In this document: piece by piece, positions 24,766 through 33,680 of the stretch | Layout of the letters: every line of letters begins with the position of its first letter | How positions within the stretch are numbered: position 1 is the stretch's first letter | NCBI RefSeq assembly: GCF_001909055.1 | Contig: NZ_LVWI01000059.1 | Span: 124,001-188,000 of the forward strand | Direction of reading: 5' to 3' | DNA length: 64,000 bases | Origin: Paenibacillus helianthi | Lineage (GTDB): Bacteria; Bacillota; Bacilli; Paenibacillales; Paenibacillaceae | The notes under the pieces: generated by a model | The model's input: the letters and a program-made list of their open reading frames with translations, nothing else | The model's database searches: none | What the model was told of the DNA's origin: nothing | Made by a program: the position numbers and the translations under genes

Positions 24766-25510
24766 ATTTAGTGATGTACGATTTGACCCCAATTCTGGAG
24801 AAAATCCTGTGATGCGCATCGCCGCTGCCCTTCGGACCCCGCACCGACCGGCTGGACAAGGTCTGCAGATAAGCAAAATCCGGGTGAAGTCCTTCATCCG
24901 TGAGATAAGCCGAGGTCCGGCTGCCCGGGACTCTTTCGCGGTTCAGGGACCTAATGATGCCTTCCGCACTTTTAATCCCCAGCCCGTGTCCATAGTAGCT
25001 GTCATTACCGAGCAGCACTGTATTTTCCCCCTGCCATTCCGGCTTATCCGGGTCATGGTCCGGGTTCTTGAAATACACGACATCCCCCGGCTGCATTTCT
25101 GACGGATCAAAGGTAGTGATCATCCGCAGATTGCTGTCATAGTTCCAATCCCACAGGAACAGGTCCGTAAAATGCTGATTAAACGCATTTTCCCCGATCA
25201 TATCAATGGTTGCCTTGTAGAGAATCATAACCATCGCCATGGCACATTCGAAAGCGTACAACTGTCCGTTACTAAAAATATCCTGGATTGCCGCCGACGG
25301 GGTGACATCGCTGCGAAGCTGGAATCCTCCATTCTCCGTACGTATCCAATATTTTGGGTTGCAGCGGGAATTCTTAAATGTGGAAAAGTCTGTGCCGCCG
25401 GTATTCATCTCTATGGCTGTTTCAATAATGCGTTCCCTCATCTTCTGTTCGAATCCCGAACCTGGATTATCATAACCAAAGGCCACTATCCATTTCCCCT
25501 TTCCTGTCAC
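24764..25510 (-). CDS. tgl: Protein-glutamine gamma-glutamyltransferase (spore coat transglutaminase)
   Basis: Tgl cross-links spore-coat proteins by epsilon-(gamma-glutamyl)lysine bonds late in sporulation. The catalytic triad can be placed by spacing: Cys89 in YAFECAMAM, Glu162 in WQGENTVLLG, His175 in YYGHGLG. The Bacillus subtilis enzyme has Cys116, Glu187 and His200 in the same contexts. FKNPDHDPDKPEW is also conserved. The N-terminus is about 27 residues shorter than in B. subtilis, and an in-frame stop (TAA) lies a few codons upstream. The GTG at 25510 is the longest start, but AAAGGGG nine bases before the GTG at 25486 makes 240 aa equally likely. It is adjacent to the SASP gene, which fits a spore role. 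Confidence 0.9.
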   Translation of the reverse strand: MTGKGKWIVAFGYDNPGSGFEQKMRERIIETAIEMNTGGTDFSTFKNSRCNPKYWIRTENGGFQLRSDVTPSAAIQDIFSNGQLYAFECAMAMVMILYKATIDMIGENAFNQHFTDLFLWDWNYDSNLRMITTFDPSEMQPGDVVYFKNPDHDPDKPEWQGENTVLLGNDSYYGHGLGIKSAEGIIRSLNRERVPGSRTSAYLTDEGLHPDFAYLQTLSSRSVRGPKGSGDAHHRIFSRIGVKSYITK

Positions 25511-25559
25511 AATAGATAGGTTATTGTACGTGTCGGGCCTTTGGTTGGTGCACGGCAGT

Positions 25560-26822
25560 TTAACTCTCCTGAAACCAGGCGTTAACCTGAGCGGTCTCCT
25601 CCGTCAGAAGATCCAGATAGATTGAAGTGCGGTAATCCGTTTCCTTGAGGCTTCGGCCTGTAATTTCAGCAATCCGGTTCAGCCGGTACATCAGGGTGTT
25701 GGTGTGGATATGCAGAAAGGATGCAGATTCCTTAAGATTCCCGTTCAGCGTCAAATAGACGGCAATGGTTTTGACCAAATCACTTTTGTGCTCACGGTCA
25801 TGCGCCTTTAGTGGCGAGAGCAGCGAGCTCTTGCGCGTCCGGCTGCGCTTCTGCTCCAGAATGGCCGGAATATACGCCCAGAAGCCGAGATCTTCATACA
25901 GCAGCAGGTGGTGGGCATGATAAGGCAGCAGTTTTTTGATCTCCAGGATGGTGAGTGCTTCCCGGTATGCAGCCGCAGCCGAAGTATATTCCCGGTAGCC
26001 CGGACTGCAGCCTGCTGTCAGAACGCAGCTTTCGCTGCGGCTCAGCTCCTGCAGCAGGTGCTGCACGAACGAAGATAACAGTTCTGTTCCTTCTACCGGA
26101 AACAGAAAGGAAAACAGAATAATTAGCCGGTTATGCTCGGCAGTCAGAAACAGCAGGCGCTGATTGGCACCCGCCTCCATCCGTTGGCGGAAACGCTGAA
26201 CAAAGCGGTCGTCGATCGTCTTGTCACTCTCCAGCACCCCGATATAATAGCTCTCCGGCAACAGGATTGAAGAACCTTCAGCCTCCTGGCGGATACGCGA
26301 TTCCGTTTCGTAATGCGAGGTCAGCAGCTTCCAGAAGAAATCCTCATGCGCCTTCTCCTGCCTAGTCTTCCAGCCGCGCTGCTTCAGCAGATAACGCCCG
26401 GCAATCCCGGCAGCTTTCTCCACAATGCGTTCCGCATGCCCCTCGGCCAGATTGCCTCTGTCCACCACCCAGATATAGCCGAGAATCTCCTGTTGATGCC
26501 GGATGCACATCGCCAGCCTTGGCCCAAGCCCTACCTCCATGACTGCCGGAATGCGGATCGGATGCGCGGTGTGTTCAAGCTGATGCATCACGCCTTTTTT
26601 GCGCAAGCCGATGATGACCGTATTCGGCACACGCTTACCGATAATAGTGGAGATGCGCGCGGGATCGCTCTCGAACTGGTGGGAGCTGTATCCGATCACG
26701 TGATGATTGCTGTCCTCAATCGTCACCTGCGACTGAAGCGATTCGCTGAGGGTATCCGCCAGGGATTCCATACTGTCAAAAAAACGATCAAATGATGGCT
26801 CTGAATCTGTCAATGTCCCCAC
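25560..26822 (-). CDS. PucR-family transcriptional regulator, AdeR-like
   Basis: 420 aa. A GAF-like or diacid-sensor-like N-terminal half (SESLQSQVTIEDSNHHVIGY) is followed by a GGDEF-related segment and a C-terminal PucR helix-turn-helix (about 355-405: TIAVYLTLNGNLKESASFLH, IHTNTLMYRLNRIAEITGR). B. subtilis AdeR, an activator of alanine dehydrogenase, has this architecture and about this length, and ald lies 5.6 kb away on the same strand, so an AdeR role is plausible. The start is uncertain: GTG at 26822 has a poor site, while the TTG three codons later follows GGTGGGG. The alternative is a CdaR-like sugar-diacid regulator. Confidence 0.75.
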   Translation of the reverse strand: MGTLTDSEPSFDRFFDSMESLADTLSESLQSQVTIEDSNHHVIGYSSHQFESDPARISTIIGKRVPNTVIIGLRKKGVMHQLEHTAHPIRIPAVMEVGLGPRLAMCIRHQQEILGYIWVVDRGNLAEGHAERIVEKAAGIAGRYLLKQRGWKTRQEKAHEDFFWKLLTSHYETESRIRQEAEGSSILLPESYYIGVLESDKTIDDRFVQRFRQRMEAGANQRLLFLTAEHNRLIILFSFLFPVEGTELLSSFVQHLLQELSRSESCVLTAGCSPGYREYTSAAAAYREALTILEIKKLLPYHAHHLLLYEDLGFWAYIPAILEQKRSRTRKSSLLSPLKAHDREHKSDLVKTIAVYLTLNGNLKESASFLHIHTNTLMYRLNRIAEITGRSLKETDYRTSIYLDLLTEETAQVNAWFQES

Positions 26823-26923
26823 CCCAACCTGAAGAATAGCCGAAATCTTGTACGATAAGTGATTTCATTATATCCCGCAGCTTTGCGGCTGACTATAGGG
26901 GATGGTTGCCTGGTGGTCAAGTA

Positions 26924-26960
26924 GAAACGGGTACCGTCGTTAAAGGACGGCACCCGTTTC
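26924..26960. repeat. Interspersed hairpin element, copy 2
   Basis: GAAACGGGTACCGTC...GGACGGCACCCGTTTC pairs over 15-16 bases with one or two mismatches and a short loop. It is related to 15652-15694, including the upstream CAAGT. It lies between the PucR gene and the ABC permease gene. Confidence 0.75.
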
Positions 26961-27029
26961 TGGCATAAATCGTATTTCCAACTTTGTATTTCTCGTCTAT
27001 TTCATCAAACTGCTATATTCAGGGGTATC

Positions 27030-29396
27030 TTACTCACTTACCAGAGCATACGCGGATATTTTACGAATACGGTAAGTAATCAGCATCGAAGTACAGTAAG
27101 AGACAACGACAAGTGCCACTCCAAACAAACTAATCCACGACGTCGCGATAACAAATTGTGCCTTCATAATCCCCATAGCACGCATCGCCACTGACATGAG
27201 TGGGTTGGTTAGGGTAATTCCAACTGCGCTTCCGAACAATACGCCTATAATGATAGGCGGCAAAAACCCAAGTGAGAGCTGATTCATTAGCTGGAAGGTT
27301 GTAAAACCAATCGCTTTTTGTATACCCAGTTCACGTTTCTTACGAATAACCGATGAAATAATAACAAAATACAGAACAAGAATTACAACAACTATGGTTA
27401 TAACCATCATACCCATACCAAGCTTCGAGACAATCGATATGTACATGCCCATGCCATCGTCCATAATTTTATCCATATCTACTGATGTTACGATTGAATC
27501 TCCATAGTCGCTTTCAAGCTTGTTTACAAATTCATCAGCTTTACTATTTTTGTTCAAATAGATTTGCAGGCTCTGCTGTTTAAAGTCCGGGTTCACCTTA
27601 AGGATGCCGTCCCATCTTATAGACGCATTCATTCCGCCCATATTTGCACCTTGAGATAAGCCTGTGATCATATATTCGGCCTGCTTAGCGCCGACTTTTA
27701 TCATTACACGGTCACCGATCTTTTTGTCCATCTTATCCGCTAAGATACCGGCAAGTACAACTTCATTGCTGTGGAGCGGATATCTGCCCTTAAAGACGGT
27801 ATTCGTTTCTTTTGTAGAAAAATCCTCCATTACATAAGCAGTTACATCATAGTTCTCTATTTTAACTTTGGACTCATCTATATACTGGACTTTTCTTACA
27901 TTCTTCATGTTTTTAATGTTATCCACAAGCTTTGGTTGTTCCGCATCCGAATTCAAAATAGCCACCGCATTTGAAAGTTCGATTCCGGGAGTCTTTGCAA
28001 ACGCCTGTGTATCAATGACGGTGTTATAAAACATCACAGCACCAAATGTACTGGCAAAAGATACAGCAGCAAGGATAACTCCAATCATGAAGCTGTGCTT
28101 CCTGCTTTGCAGCATGGATTTAAACCCGAGAACAACCGGCAGACTGCCTATTGACTTATGAAGCGGCAAATAATTTTTTCTAAAGTTATGGGTTGTGATT
28201 CCGCCTCTTAAGGCTACAATCGGATTAAGCTTACGAATTCGTCCCGAAGAAATGAAAGAGACAATGATAACAACGAATAAAATTGCACTTAGAATAATGC
28301 TGCTGATTGCTCCATCGAAGCCTTGCACCCACATGAGCCCGGATTGATGTGCAAAAATATCAGAAAGTATTGGCGTTGTTAAATAGGATAACGATATGCC
28401 TGCTATACTGCCAACCAAGGCAATAAGCATGTACTGCATTACAATTGACAATATAATTTGTCTGCTGGTATACCCGATCGCCCTTAGAGACCCGATTTTG
28501 CTCATATCTTCCTCTATGCTGTTCCCAATTCTGAACCGGACCACAATAAGGCATACGATTGCGATAATAAAAGCGAAAGCCATCGCCATTACCGACGCCA
28601 TACTTGACATAAAAGTACGGGACGTTCTCAACAGTTCTATATCCGAGCTGGACAATGTTCTGGTATCTTCCACCATAGAAAGAGTAGCCTTTTGATCTGG
28701 TTGTACTAATTCTCTTATTCCTGTTTCAACTTCATTATTTACTTTATCAAGATCAGCAAAAATAAGGGTTGCACTATATTTGTCACCCAGCTTTTGTACA
28801 ACTTTTTCATAGGTTTCATGGGGCAAATAAGTTCCTAAATTTATAGTATCAAGTGAACTGAAGAAGGCATCTTCTGTAAATCCTTTTATTGTAAATGTAA
28901 GGGCTGCATCATCAAATTTCATTTTAACTTTGTCATTCAGCTTGTATCCACCGTCAATATTCAATAGATACGGCACATAAATCGACATTGAATCAGGTGG
29001 TAAATGCTCGCCAACAAATTTCCATTTAGAGAAATCACGTTCTTTATCTGCATCATTTAGAATAAAACTAATCTCGCGTGTATCATCATTATAAGGGATG
29101 GATGCCTGAGCCCATATTACTTCCTCTTTTTGCATGTTTGATACATTTTTATTATTTCTGATGTACTTATCTACCTCTCCGTTATATAAATGACTTGGCA
29201 TGATATAGTACACATCAGTGGTCTTAAGCTCTTTGGTGACTTTTTCAAAAAAACTGCCAAAATTCACAAACACGAGCGAGCCCGCATTTAACAGCAATCC
29301 GGCAATGAGGAACATTAGCAATAGTGAAACCGTGTGTCCTTTGGTTTTTCGTATATTCGCAAAGCTGAGCATAGCTAATTTTCGCAACGTTACCAC
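27030..29396 (-). CDS. FtsX-type ABC transporter permease (peptide-antibiotic or lipid type)
   Basis: 788 aa. An N-terminal helix (VSLLLMFLIAGLLLNAGSLV), an extracellular domain of about 200 residues, a three-helix FtsX block around 270-390, a second extracellular domain (about 440-640) and a final FtsX block (MVITIVVVILVLYFVIISSV onward). This duplicated FtsX layout is that of MacB/BceB-related exporters that work with a dedicated ATPase and two-component system against antimicrobial peptides. It starts at a GTG overlapping the end of the ATPase gene. The module is clearly AT-richer than its neighbours. The substrate is unknown. Confidence 0.88.
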   Translation of the reverse strand: MVTLRKLAMLSFANIRKTKGHTVSLLLMFLIAGLLLNAGSLVFVNFGSFFEKVTKELKTTDVYYIMPSHLYNGEVDKYIRNNKNVSNMQKEEVIWAQASIPYNDDTREISFILNDADKERDFSKWKFVGEHLPPDSMSIYVPYLLNIDGGYKLNDKVKMKFDDAALTFTIKGFTEDAFFSSLDTINLGTYLPHETYEKVVQKLGDKYSATLIFADLDKVNNEVETGIRELVQPDQKATLSMVEDTRTLSSSDIELLRTSRTFMSSMASVMAMAFAFIIAIVCLIVVRFRIGNSIEEDMSKIGSLRAIGYTSRQIILSIVMQYMLIALVGSIAGISLSYLTTPILSDIFAHQSGLMWVQGFDGAISSIILSAILFVVIIVSFISSGRIRKLNPIVALRGGITTHNFRKNYLPLHKSIGSLPVVLGFKSMLQSRKHSFMIGVILAAVSFASTFGAVMFYNTVIDTQAFAKTPGIELSNAVAILNSDAEQPKLVDNIKNMKNVRKVQYIDESKVKIENYDVTAYVMEDFSTKETNTVFKGRYPLHSNEVVLAGILADKMDKKIGDRVMIKVGAKQAEYMITGLSQGANMGGMNASIRWDGILKVNPDFKQQSLQIYLNKNSKADEFVNKLESDYGDSIVTSVDMDKIMDDGMGMYISIVSKLGMGMMVITIVVVILVLYFVIISSVIRKKRELGIQKAIGFTTFQLMNQLSLGFLPPIIIGVLFGSAVGITLTNPLMSVAMRAMGIMKAQFVIATSWISLFGVALVVVSYCTSMLITYRIRKISAYALVSE

Positions 29397-30148
29397 CCCA
29401 TTTCAGTGAGGAAGGCCTGGAGCTTGCCGTGCCGCTCCCTGTCGCCGCTTACGTATTTGCCTAAGTTGCAAATGCCATGAATAACACCGTCACGCATATA
29501 TAAAATCCGGTTTCCTCTTCTTGCGGACTTCAAATCATGGGTAACCATGATAATGCTTTGCCCCCTGCTGTTAAGATCGGTCAGCACATCAAGTACTGCC
29601 TTACCAGACGCGGAATTAAGGGCGCCTGTGGGTTCATCGGCAAAAACAACCTTTGGCTGGTTGATTAATGCACGCACAATCGCAGCACGCTGCGCTTCTC
29701 CGCCGGACAATTGGGTAGGAAATTTACTCCAAATCAATTCTGTTAATCCAACCTGTGCAAGCAGTTCTTTTGCCCTTGCTGTAATGGCCTTTCTGTCATT
29801 ACTGACAAGCAGTCCTGCGGCAAGAATATTATCCAATATACTCATATTATCGAGCAGGAACATTTGCTGAAACACAAATCCGCAATTTAATCTGCGAAAC
29901 ACCGCCAGCTTATCATTGGACAGCTTTGCGATCTCCTGATCAAAGTATGTGATGGAGCCGAGCGTCGGCTTATCCATACCTGATAAGGCATACATGAGCG
30001 TGGATTTTCCCGCGCCGGATGAACCCATGATGACAGTGAAATCCCCGGATAGTATCTCCAAATCAAGATTTTTAAGAACATGCTGCTGCACGCCTCCGCT
30101 GGAGAACGATTTGCTAAGCTTGTCGGTCGCGATCATTACTTGACTCAT
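29390..30148 (-). CDS. ABC transporter ATPase (MacB/BceA-like)
   Basis: 252 aa: Walker A GSSGAGKST (about 42-50), Q-loop FVFQQ, signature LSGGEAQR, Walker B VVFADEPTGAL and the switch His in VTHD. It pairs with the FtsX permease that overlaps its 3' end. It lies 137 bp downstream of the kinase gene and has its own regulatory spacer holding a direct repeat and a strong hairpin. Confidence 0.95.
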   Translation of the reverse strand: MSQVMIATDKLSKSFSSGGVQQHVLKNLDLEILSGDFTVIMGSSGAGKSTLMYALSGMDKPTLGSITYFDQEIAKLSNDKLAVFRRLNCGFVFQQMFLLDNMSILDNILAAGLLVSNDRKAITARAKELLAQVGLTELIWSKFPTQLSGGEAQRAAIVRALINQPKVVFADEPTGALNSASGKAVLDVLTDLNSRGQSIIMVTHDLKSARRGNRILYMRDGVIHGICNLGKYVSGDRERHGKLQAFLTEMGW

Positions 30149-30168
30149 TATTTGGCCCCCTAATAAAA

Positions 30169-30226
30169 ATAAGACTGTTAAAACTTACTGCATGTGGAGC
30201 AGTTAAAGTTTTATTTACAGTCTTAT
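30169..30226 (-). promoter_or_regulatory. Three-tier hairpin, attenuator- or terminator-like, in front of the ABC genes
   Basis: Three nested perfect arms: ATAAGACTGT/ACAGTCTTAT (30169-30178, 30217-30226), AAAACTT/AAGTTTT (30180-30186, 30206-30212) and ACTGC/GCAGT (30187-30191, 30199-30203). On the minus strand the hairpin is followed by a TTTTTATT tract about 15 bases before the ATPase start region. It may end the two-component transcript or act as an attenuator. Confidence 0.6.
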
Positions 30227-30239
30227 CTTAGCGTATAAA

Positions 30240-30269
30240 TTCTTAACGGGTCTTTAGACAGTTCTTAAC
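30240..30269 (-). promoter_or_regulatory. Direct repeat, candidate response-regulator binding site
   Basis: TTCTTAAC occurs at 30240-30247 and 30262-30269, exactly 22 bp apart (two helical turns, same face). This spacing is normal for OmpR-family regulators. It lies between the kinase stop and the ATPase start, so the ABC genes probably have their own regulated promoter. Confidence 0.6.
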
Positions 30270-30285
30270 CAATTCTAAAATCTTT

Positions 30286-31551
30286 TTACGCGATATGTAA
30301 TCTTAAGATCACCACAAAACCGCCATCCATATTCCTGCAATTGATATCTCCGGACATTTTGTTCATCAGGTATTTTGCAATGTACAAGCCAAGCCCTGTT
30401 CCGCTTTTGCCCACCGCATTTTTGGCGCGATAGAATTTATTTAATAAAAGTGGGATTTCCTCCGGGGAGACCCCATGGCCATAGTCTTTGAACTCGATCT
30501 CCAGATATTGTCCTTTGATGCTTGCCGATACACTTATGGATGTACCCGCGTATTTATAGGAGTTGCTTATCACATTGTCAACGACCTGCAGAAGACGAAG
30601 CAGATCTACAAGCACAATGCATTCAGGGATAGACGATACAACAGCTCTGTTATAATAATCAACATTTTGGATCAAATCCCCCAGTACTGTACTCGACTCC
30701 TCCGTTACTGTAACATTCAGCTCCTGTAACTCTTCTAATGTAGCATTGAACAAATTCGTGATCAGTGTATTGATCTGGTCAGCTTTTGAATTAATCACTT
30801 CCAGCTGATTGATGTCATCCTCAATAACCGAATTCAGAATCATAACCTCGGAGACAGCCTTAATCGAGGCGACTGGTGTTTTTATATCATGGCTAAGTGA
30901 CGCTACCAGCTCCTTTTTGCTCTGATTCGCCATTCTTTCATTCTCACGCGCTTTCGCAAGTTCCTCTCTCATCAGGTCAAAGCTTTCTGCGAATGCACCG
31001 AACCCATTGCCCTCTTCCATTTCGAGCGGCATGTCCAGCTTGCCCTCTGCCACATGACGCGCAAAGGCCTGCAGTTTACGAAACGGACGAAAAATCGATC
31101 TGTCGATATATACTGCATAGATCAAACAAAATAAAGTGATAAACATGATCATCACTCCAAAAAAAACAAGCAGGTTGTTCCTGTATTTCTCCCATAGCTC
31201 GCTTGTATTATTAAAAATAATTACTTTCCCCAAAACCGTGCCATTTCGCGTAATATCCACAATCGTATCCCGGTTATGAATTGCAGAGTCAATATCCTCA
31301 CTTAATCCACGCCTTGTGGCCCCAACCAGATCGCCGCGGCTATCCAGTACAGTATATTCCAGTCCGTATTGCCGGCTTGGTAATTCTGACTGCTCCTGAC
31401 TACCCCAATGTTCAGCAAGCGATTGTGTAATATCATTCACAGCAACAACATCGATTCCTGCTTCATTTAAGCTGCGAAAAATAAAAAGAATGACACCAAT
31501 GCCCATGAATAGAATGGCTACAGCCAAAAACGTTACCTTTTTGATGCTCAT
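30286..31551 (-). CDS. Sensor histidine kinase of the ABC/two-component module
   Basis: 421 aa: two membrane helices (VTFLAVAILFMGIGVILFIF and LLVFFGVMIMFITLFCLIYA) enclosing about 110 extracytoplasmic residues, HAMP, HisKA with SLSHDIKTPVASIK (phospho-acceptor His), N-box NVISNSYKY and G-box GTGLGLYIAKYL. An extracytoplasmic loop of this size means it could sense a ligand itself, unlike the short-loop BceS kinases. GGGGTGGAAG precedes the ATG. It starts 9 bp after the regulator's stop. Confidence 0.93.
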   Translation of the reverse strand: MSIKKVTFLAVAILFMGIGVILFIFRSLNEAGIDVVAVNDITQSLAEHWGSQEQSELPSRQYGLEYTVLDSRGDLVGATRRGLSEDIDSAIHNRDTIVDITRNGTVLGKVIIFNNTSELWEKYRNNLLVFFGVMIMFITLFCLIYAVYIDRSIFRPFRKLQAFARHVAEGKLDMPLEMEEGNGFGAFAESFDLMREELAKARENERMANQSKKELVASLSHDIKTPVASIKAVSEVMILNSVIEDDINQLEVINSKADQINTLITNLFNATLEELQELNVTVTEESSTVLGDLIQNVDYYNRAVVSSIPECIVLVDLLRLLQVVDNVISNSYKYAGTSISVSASIKGQYLEIEFKDYGHGVSPEEIPLLLNKFYRAKNAVGKSGTGLGLYIAKYLMNKMSGDINCRNMDGGFVVILRLHIA

Positions 31552-31560
31552 CTTCCACCC

Positions 31561-32238
31561 CTAGTCGGCTTCAAATGCATAGCCGGTCCCCCATATCGTC
31601 TTGATGTAATGCGGCTCATTAGGGTTCTTTTCAATTTTTTCACGCAGTTTGCGAATGTGGACATTTAAAGTTCCGTCACTCGTAAACGCATCGTTCCAAA
31701 CGTTTGAGAACAATTCTTCTTTAGCAAGCGGGCGATTTTTGTTTTGGATTAAATAGGCTAGCAGCTTATATTCCATGGCCTTTAATTTAATTTCGCAACC
31801 ATCATTCATAAGCTTTTCCGTGATTAGATCCATTGTAAAACTCCCAAAGCTTAAAACATCAACATCGCCCCTGTACCTTTTTAATACCGTTTTTACCTTG
31901 GCCAAAATAATACTGAGTGCATACGGTTTTTGGATATAGTCGTCACCACCGATATTCAGTGCAAGCAGCACATCGTCATCACTTGTTCGTGCACTTATAA
32001 ACAATATCGGGATATTGGTAGTACTTCTCAGTTTTTTACATATTTCAAATCCGGATGATTGTTGCCCTAAATTAATATCCAGCAGGATCAAATCAGCTTT
32101 ATTTTGCGTAAAAAACTCAAAGCATGCCTGTTCATCAGCTACCCAGAAGGTTTTCACGCCAAGCATATTAAAGTATTTGCAGGTGCTTTTTGATAGCGCT
32201 TCTTCATCATCAACGATTAAACAGTCATACTTTAACAT
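31561..32238 (-). CDS. OmpR-family response regulator of the ABC/two-component module
   Basis: 225 aa from the ATG at 32238 with GGGAGGAAAAAGG upstream (the open frame extends 22 codons further without a site). Receiver domain with DDE near residues 9-11, the phospho-acceptor in LILLDINLG and conserved Lys in IQKPY. The C-terminal winged helix ends in KIEKNPNEPHYIKTIWGTGY. First gene of the kinase operon. A clean promoter with a TATAAT box is 40-67 bases upstream. Confidence 0.94.
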   Translation of the reverse strand: MLKYDCLIVDDEEALSKSTCKYFNMLGVKTFWVADEQACFEFFTQNKADLILLDINLGQQSSGFEICKKLRSTTNIPILFISARTSDDDVLLALNIGGDDYIQKPYALSIILAKVKTVLKRYRGDVDVLSFGSFTMDLITEKLMNDGCEIKLKAMEYKLLAYLIQNKNRPLAKEELFSNVWNDAFTSDGTLNVHIRKLREKIEKNPNEPHYIKTIWGTGYAFEAD

Positions 32239-32277
32239 CCTTTTTCCTCCCACAAATAAACTCGAATAACAGAAGCT

Positions 32278-32305
32278 ATTATAGCATATTGAAAATAGGG
32301 TCAAA
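32278..32305 (-). promoter_or_regulatory. Sigma-A promoter of the response regulator gene
   Basis: On the minus strand TTTGAC (32305-32300), a 16-bp spacer and TATAAT (32283-32278) preceded by TGC (extended -10). The predicted start lies about 30 bases before the ATG. Confidence 0.7.
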
Positions 32306-32340
32306 ATTAAAAACGCTTTGGGGAGGTGGTCCCCAAGCGT
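32306..32340 (-). terminator. Second terminator downstream of ald
   Basis: ACGCTT-T-GGGGA / TCCCC-AAGCGT (32313-32340) followed on the minus strand by TTTTTAATTTTG. It lies directly upstream of the regulator promoter and would insulate it from ald read-through. Confidence 0.75.
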
Positions 32341-32363
32341 CTTCTGGCCCGTGAATAAAAGAA

Positions 32364-32395
32364 CAAAAAAAAGCCCGGCGATTGCTCACCGGACT
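32364..32395 (-). terminator. Terminator of ald
   Basis: AGTCCGG / CCGGGCT (minus strand) with an 8- to 10-nt loop and eight Ts. Confidence 0.88.
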
Positions 32396-32445
32396 GCTGA
32401 ATGGTTGTTACCCCTCGATTTCTGTCTATAGCTACTTCTCTTGCT

Positions 32446-33579
32446 TTAGATCAGAGTGAACTCTTGCTCTACTGCTTTCTCTACCGTGTAGTACTCTTCC
32501 CCAAGAGCCTCTGCGACGGCCTGGCAGGTGATTTTGCCATTGGCTACATTGACGCCGCTCTTCAAGCCTGCATTGTCTTCAATCGCCTTGAACACACCTT
32601 TATTAGCAATTTGCAGCGCATAAGGAACCGTAACATTGGTTAAAGCCATGGTCGAAGTTTTGGCTACAGCGCCCGGCATATTGGCTACCGAGTAGTGTAG
32701 TACGCCGTATTTCTCAAATACCGGGTTATCATGAGTAGTTACCCTGTCAATCGTTTCTACGATCCCGCCCTGGTCAATCGCTACGTCTACAATGACAGAG
32801 CCGGGCTTCATCGCCTTGACCATTTCTTCAGTAACCAGCTTCGGCGCTTTCGCACCCGGGATCAGCACTGCACCTACCAGCAGGTCCGCTTCGGCTACAG
32901 CCTTGGCAATGTTGTAAGGATTAGAGATCAGCGTATGAATCTGTGCGCCAAAAATGTCATCCAGCTGGCGCAGTCTGTCTGCGCTGAGGTCAACTATCGT
33001 CACTTCGGCGCCGAGGCCGATGGCCATCTTGGCTGCGTTGGTACCCACTACACCCCCGCCGATAATACTGACCTTGCCTCTGCTGACACCGGGAACCCCG
33101 GAGAGCAGAATGCCTTGTCCGCCGTAGTTCTTCTGCAGGAACTGTGCGCCGAGCTGCACGGACATCCGCCCGGCTACCTCACTCATCGGCGTCAGCAGCG
33201 GCAATGTGCGTCCGTCGACAACCGTTTCGTATCCGATAGCGAACACGCCTTTGTCCTTCAGGGCGGTAGCCAGAGCCGGCTCTGGAGCCAGGTGCAAGTA
33301 GGTGAAGAGGATGAGTCCCGGACGGAAGTAGCCATATTCGCTTTCCAGCGGCTCTTTAACCTTCATGACCATTTCCGCAGCCGCCCATACCGCAGCAGCT
33401 TCAGCGATCAGTTCAGCACCGGCTGCGGCATACTCTTCATTCGGGAATCCGCTGCCTAATCCGGCTCCGGCCTCCACCAGCACTTGATGCCCGTCACCTA
33501 CCAGACTTACGACTCCTGCAGGGGTAATAGCGACACGATTTTCGTTATTTTTAATTTCCTTAGGCACTCCAATAATCAT
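32446..33579 (-). CDS. ald: Alanine dehydrogenase
   Basis: NAD-dependent oxidative deamination of L-alanine to pyruvate, needed for alanine use and efficient sporulation in Bacillus. 377 aa, the family length. Signatures: MIIGVPKEIKNNENRVA at the N-terminus, substrate Lys in VMKVKEP, catalytic-His region YLHLAPEP, and the Rossmann loop IGGGVVGTNAAKMA. Monocistronic, with its own terminator. A perfect inverted repeat about 110 bases upstream of the ATG is a candidate activator site. Confidence 0.97.
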   Translation of the reverse strand: MIIGVPKEIKNNENRVAITPAGVVSLVGDGHQVLVEAGAGLGSGFPNEEYAAAGAELIAEAAAVWAAAEMVMKVKEPLESEYGYFRPGLILFTYLHLAPEPALATALKDKGVFAIGYETVVDGRTLPLLTPMSEVAGRMSVQLGAQFLQKNYGGQGILLSGVPGVSRGKVSIIGGGVVGTNAAKMAIGLGAEVTIVDLSADRLRQLDDIFGAQIHTLISNPYNIAKAVAEADLLVGAVLIPGAKAPKLVTEEMVKAMKPGSVIVDVAIDQGGIVETIDRVTTHDNPVFEKYGVLHYSVANMPGAVAKTSTMALTNVTVPYALQIANKGVFKAIEDNAGLKSGVNVANGKITCQAVAEALGEEYYTVEKAVEQEFTLI

Positions 33580-33680
33580 TGTTCATCGCTCCCGTCTGTT
33601 GTGATTCCTCTTATGTAAAGAATGATAACATAGTAATTCTTTTTGTAATTTGGGTAAAAAGAAAAACATTATCTGCCATG

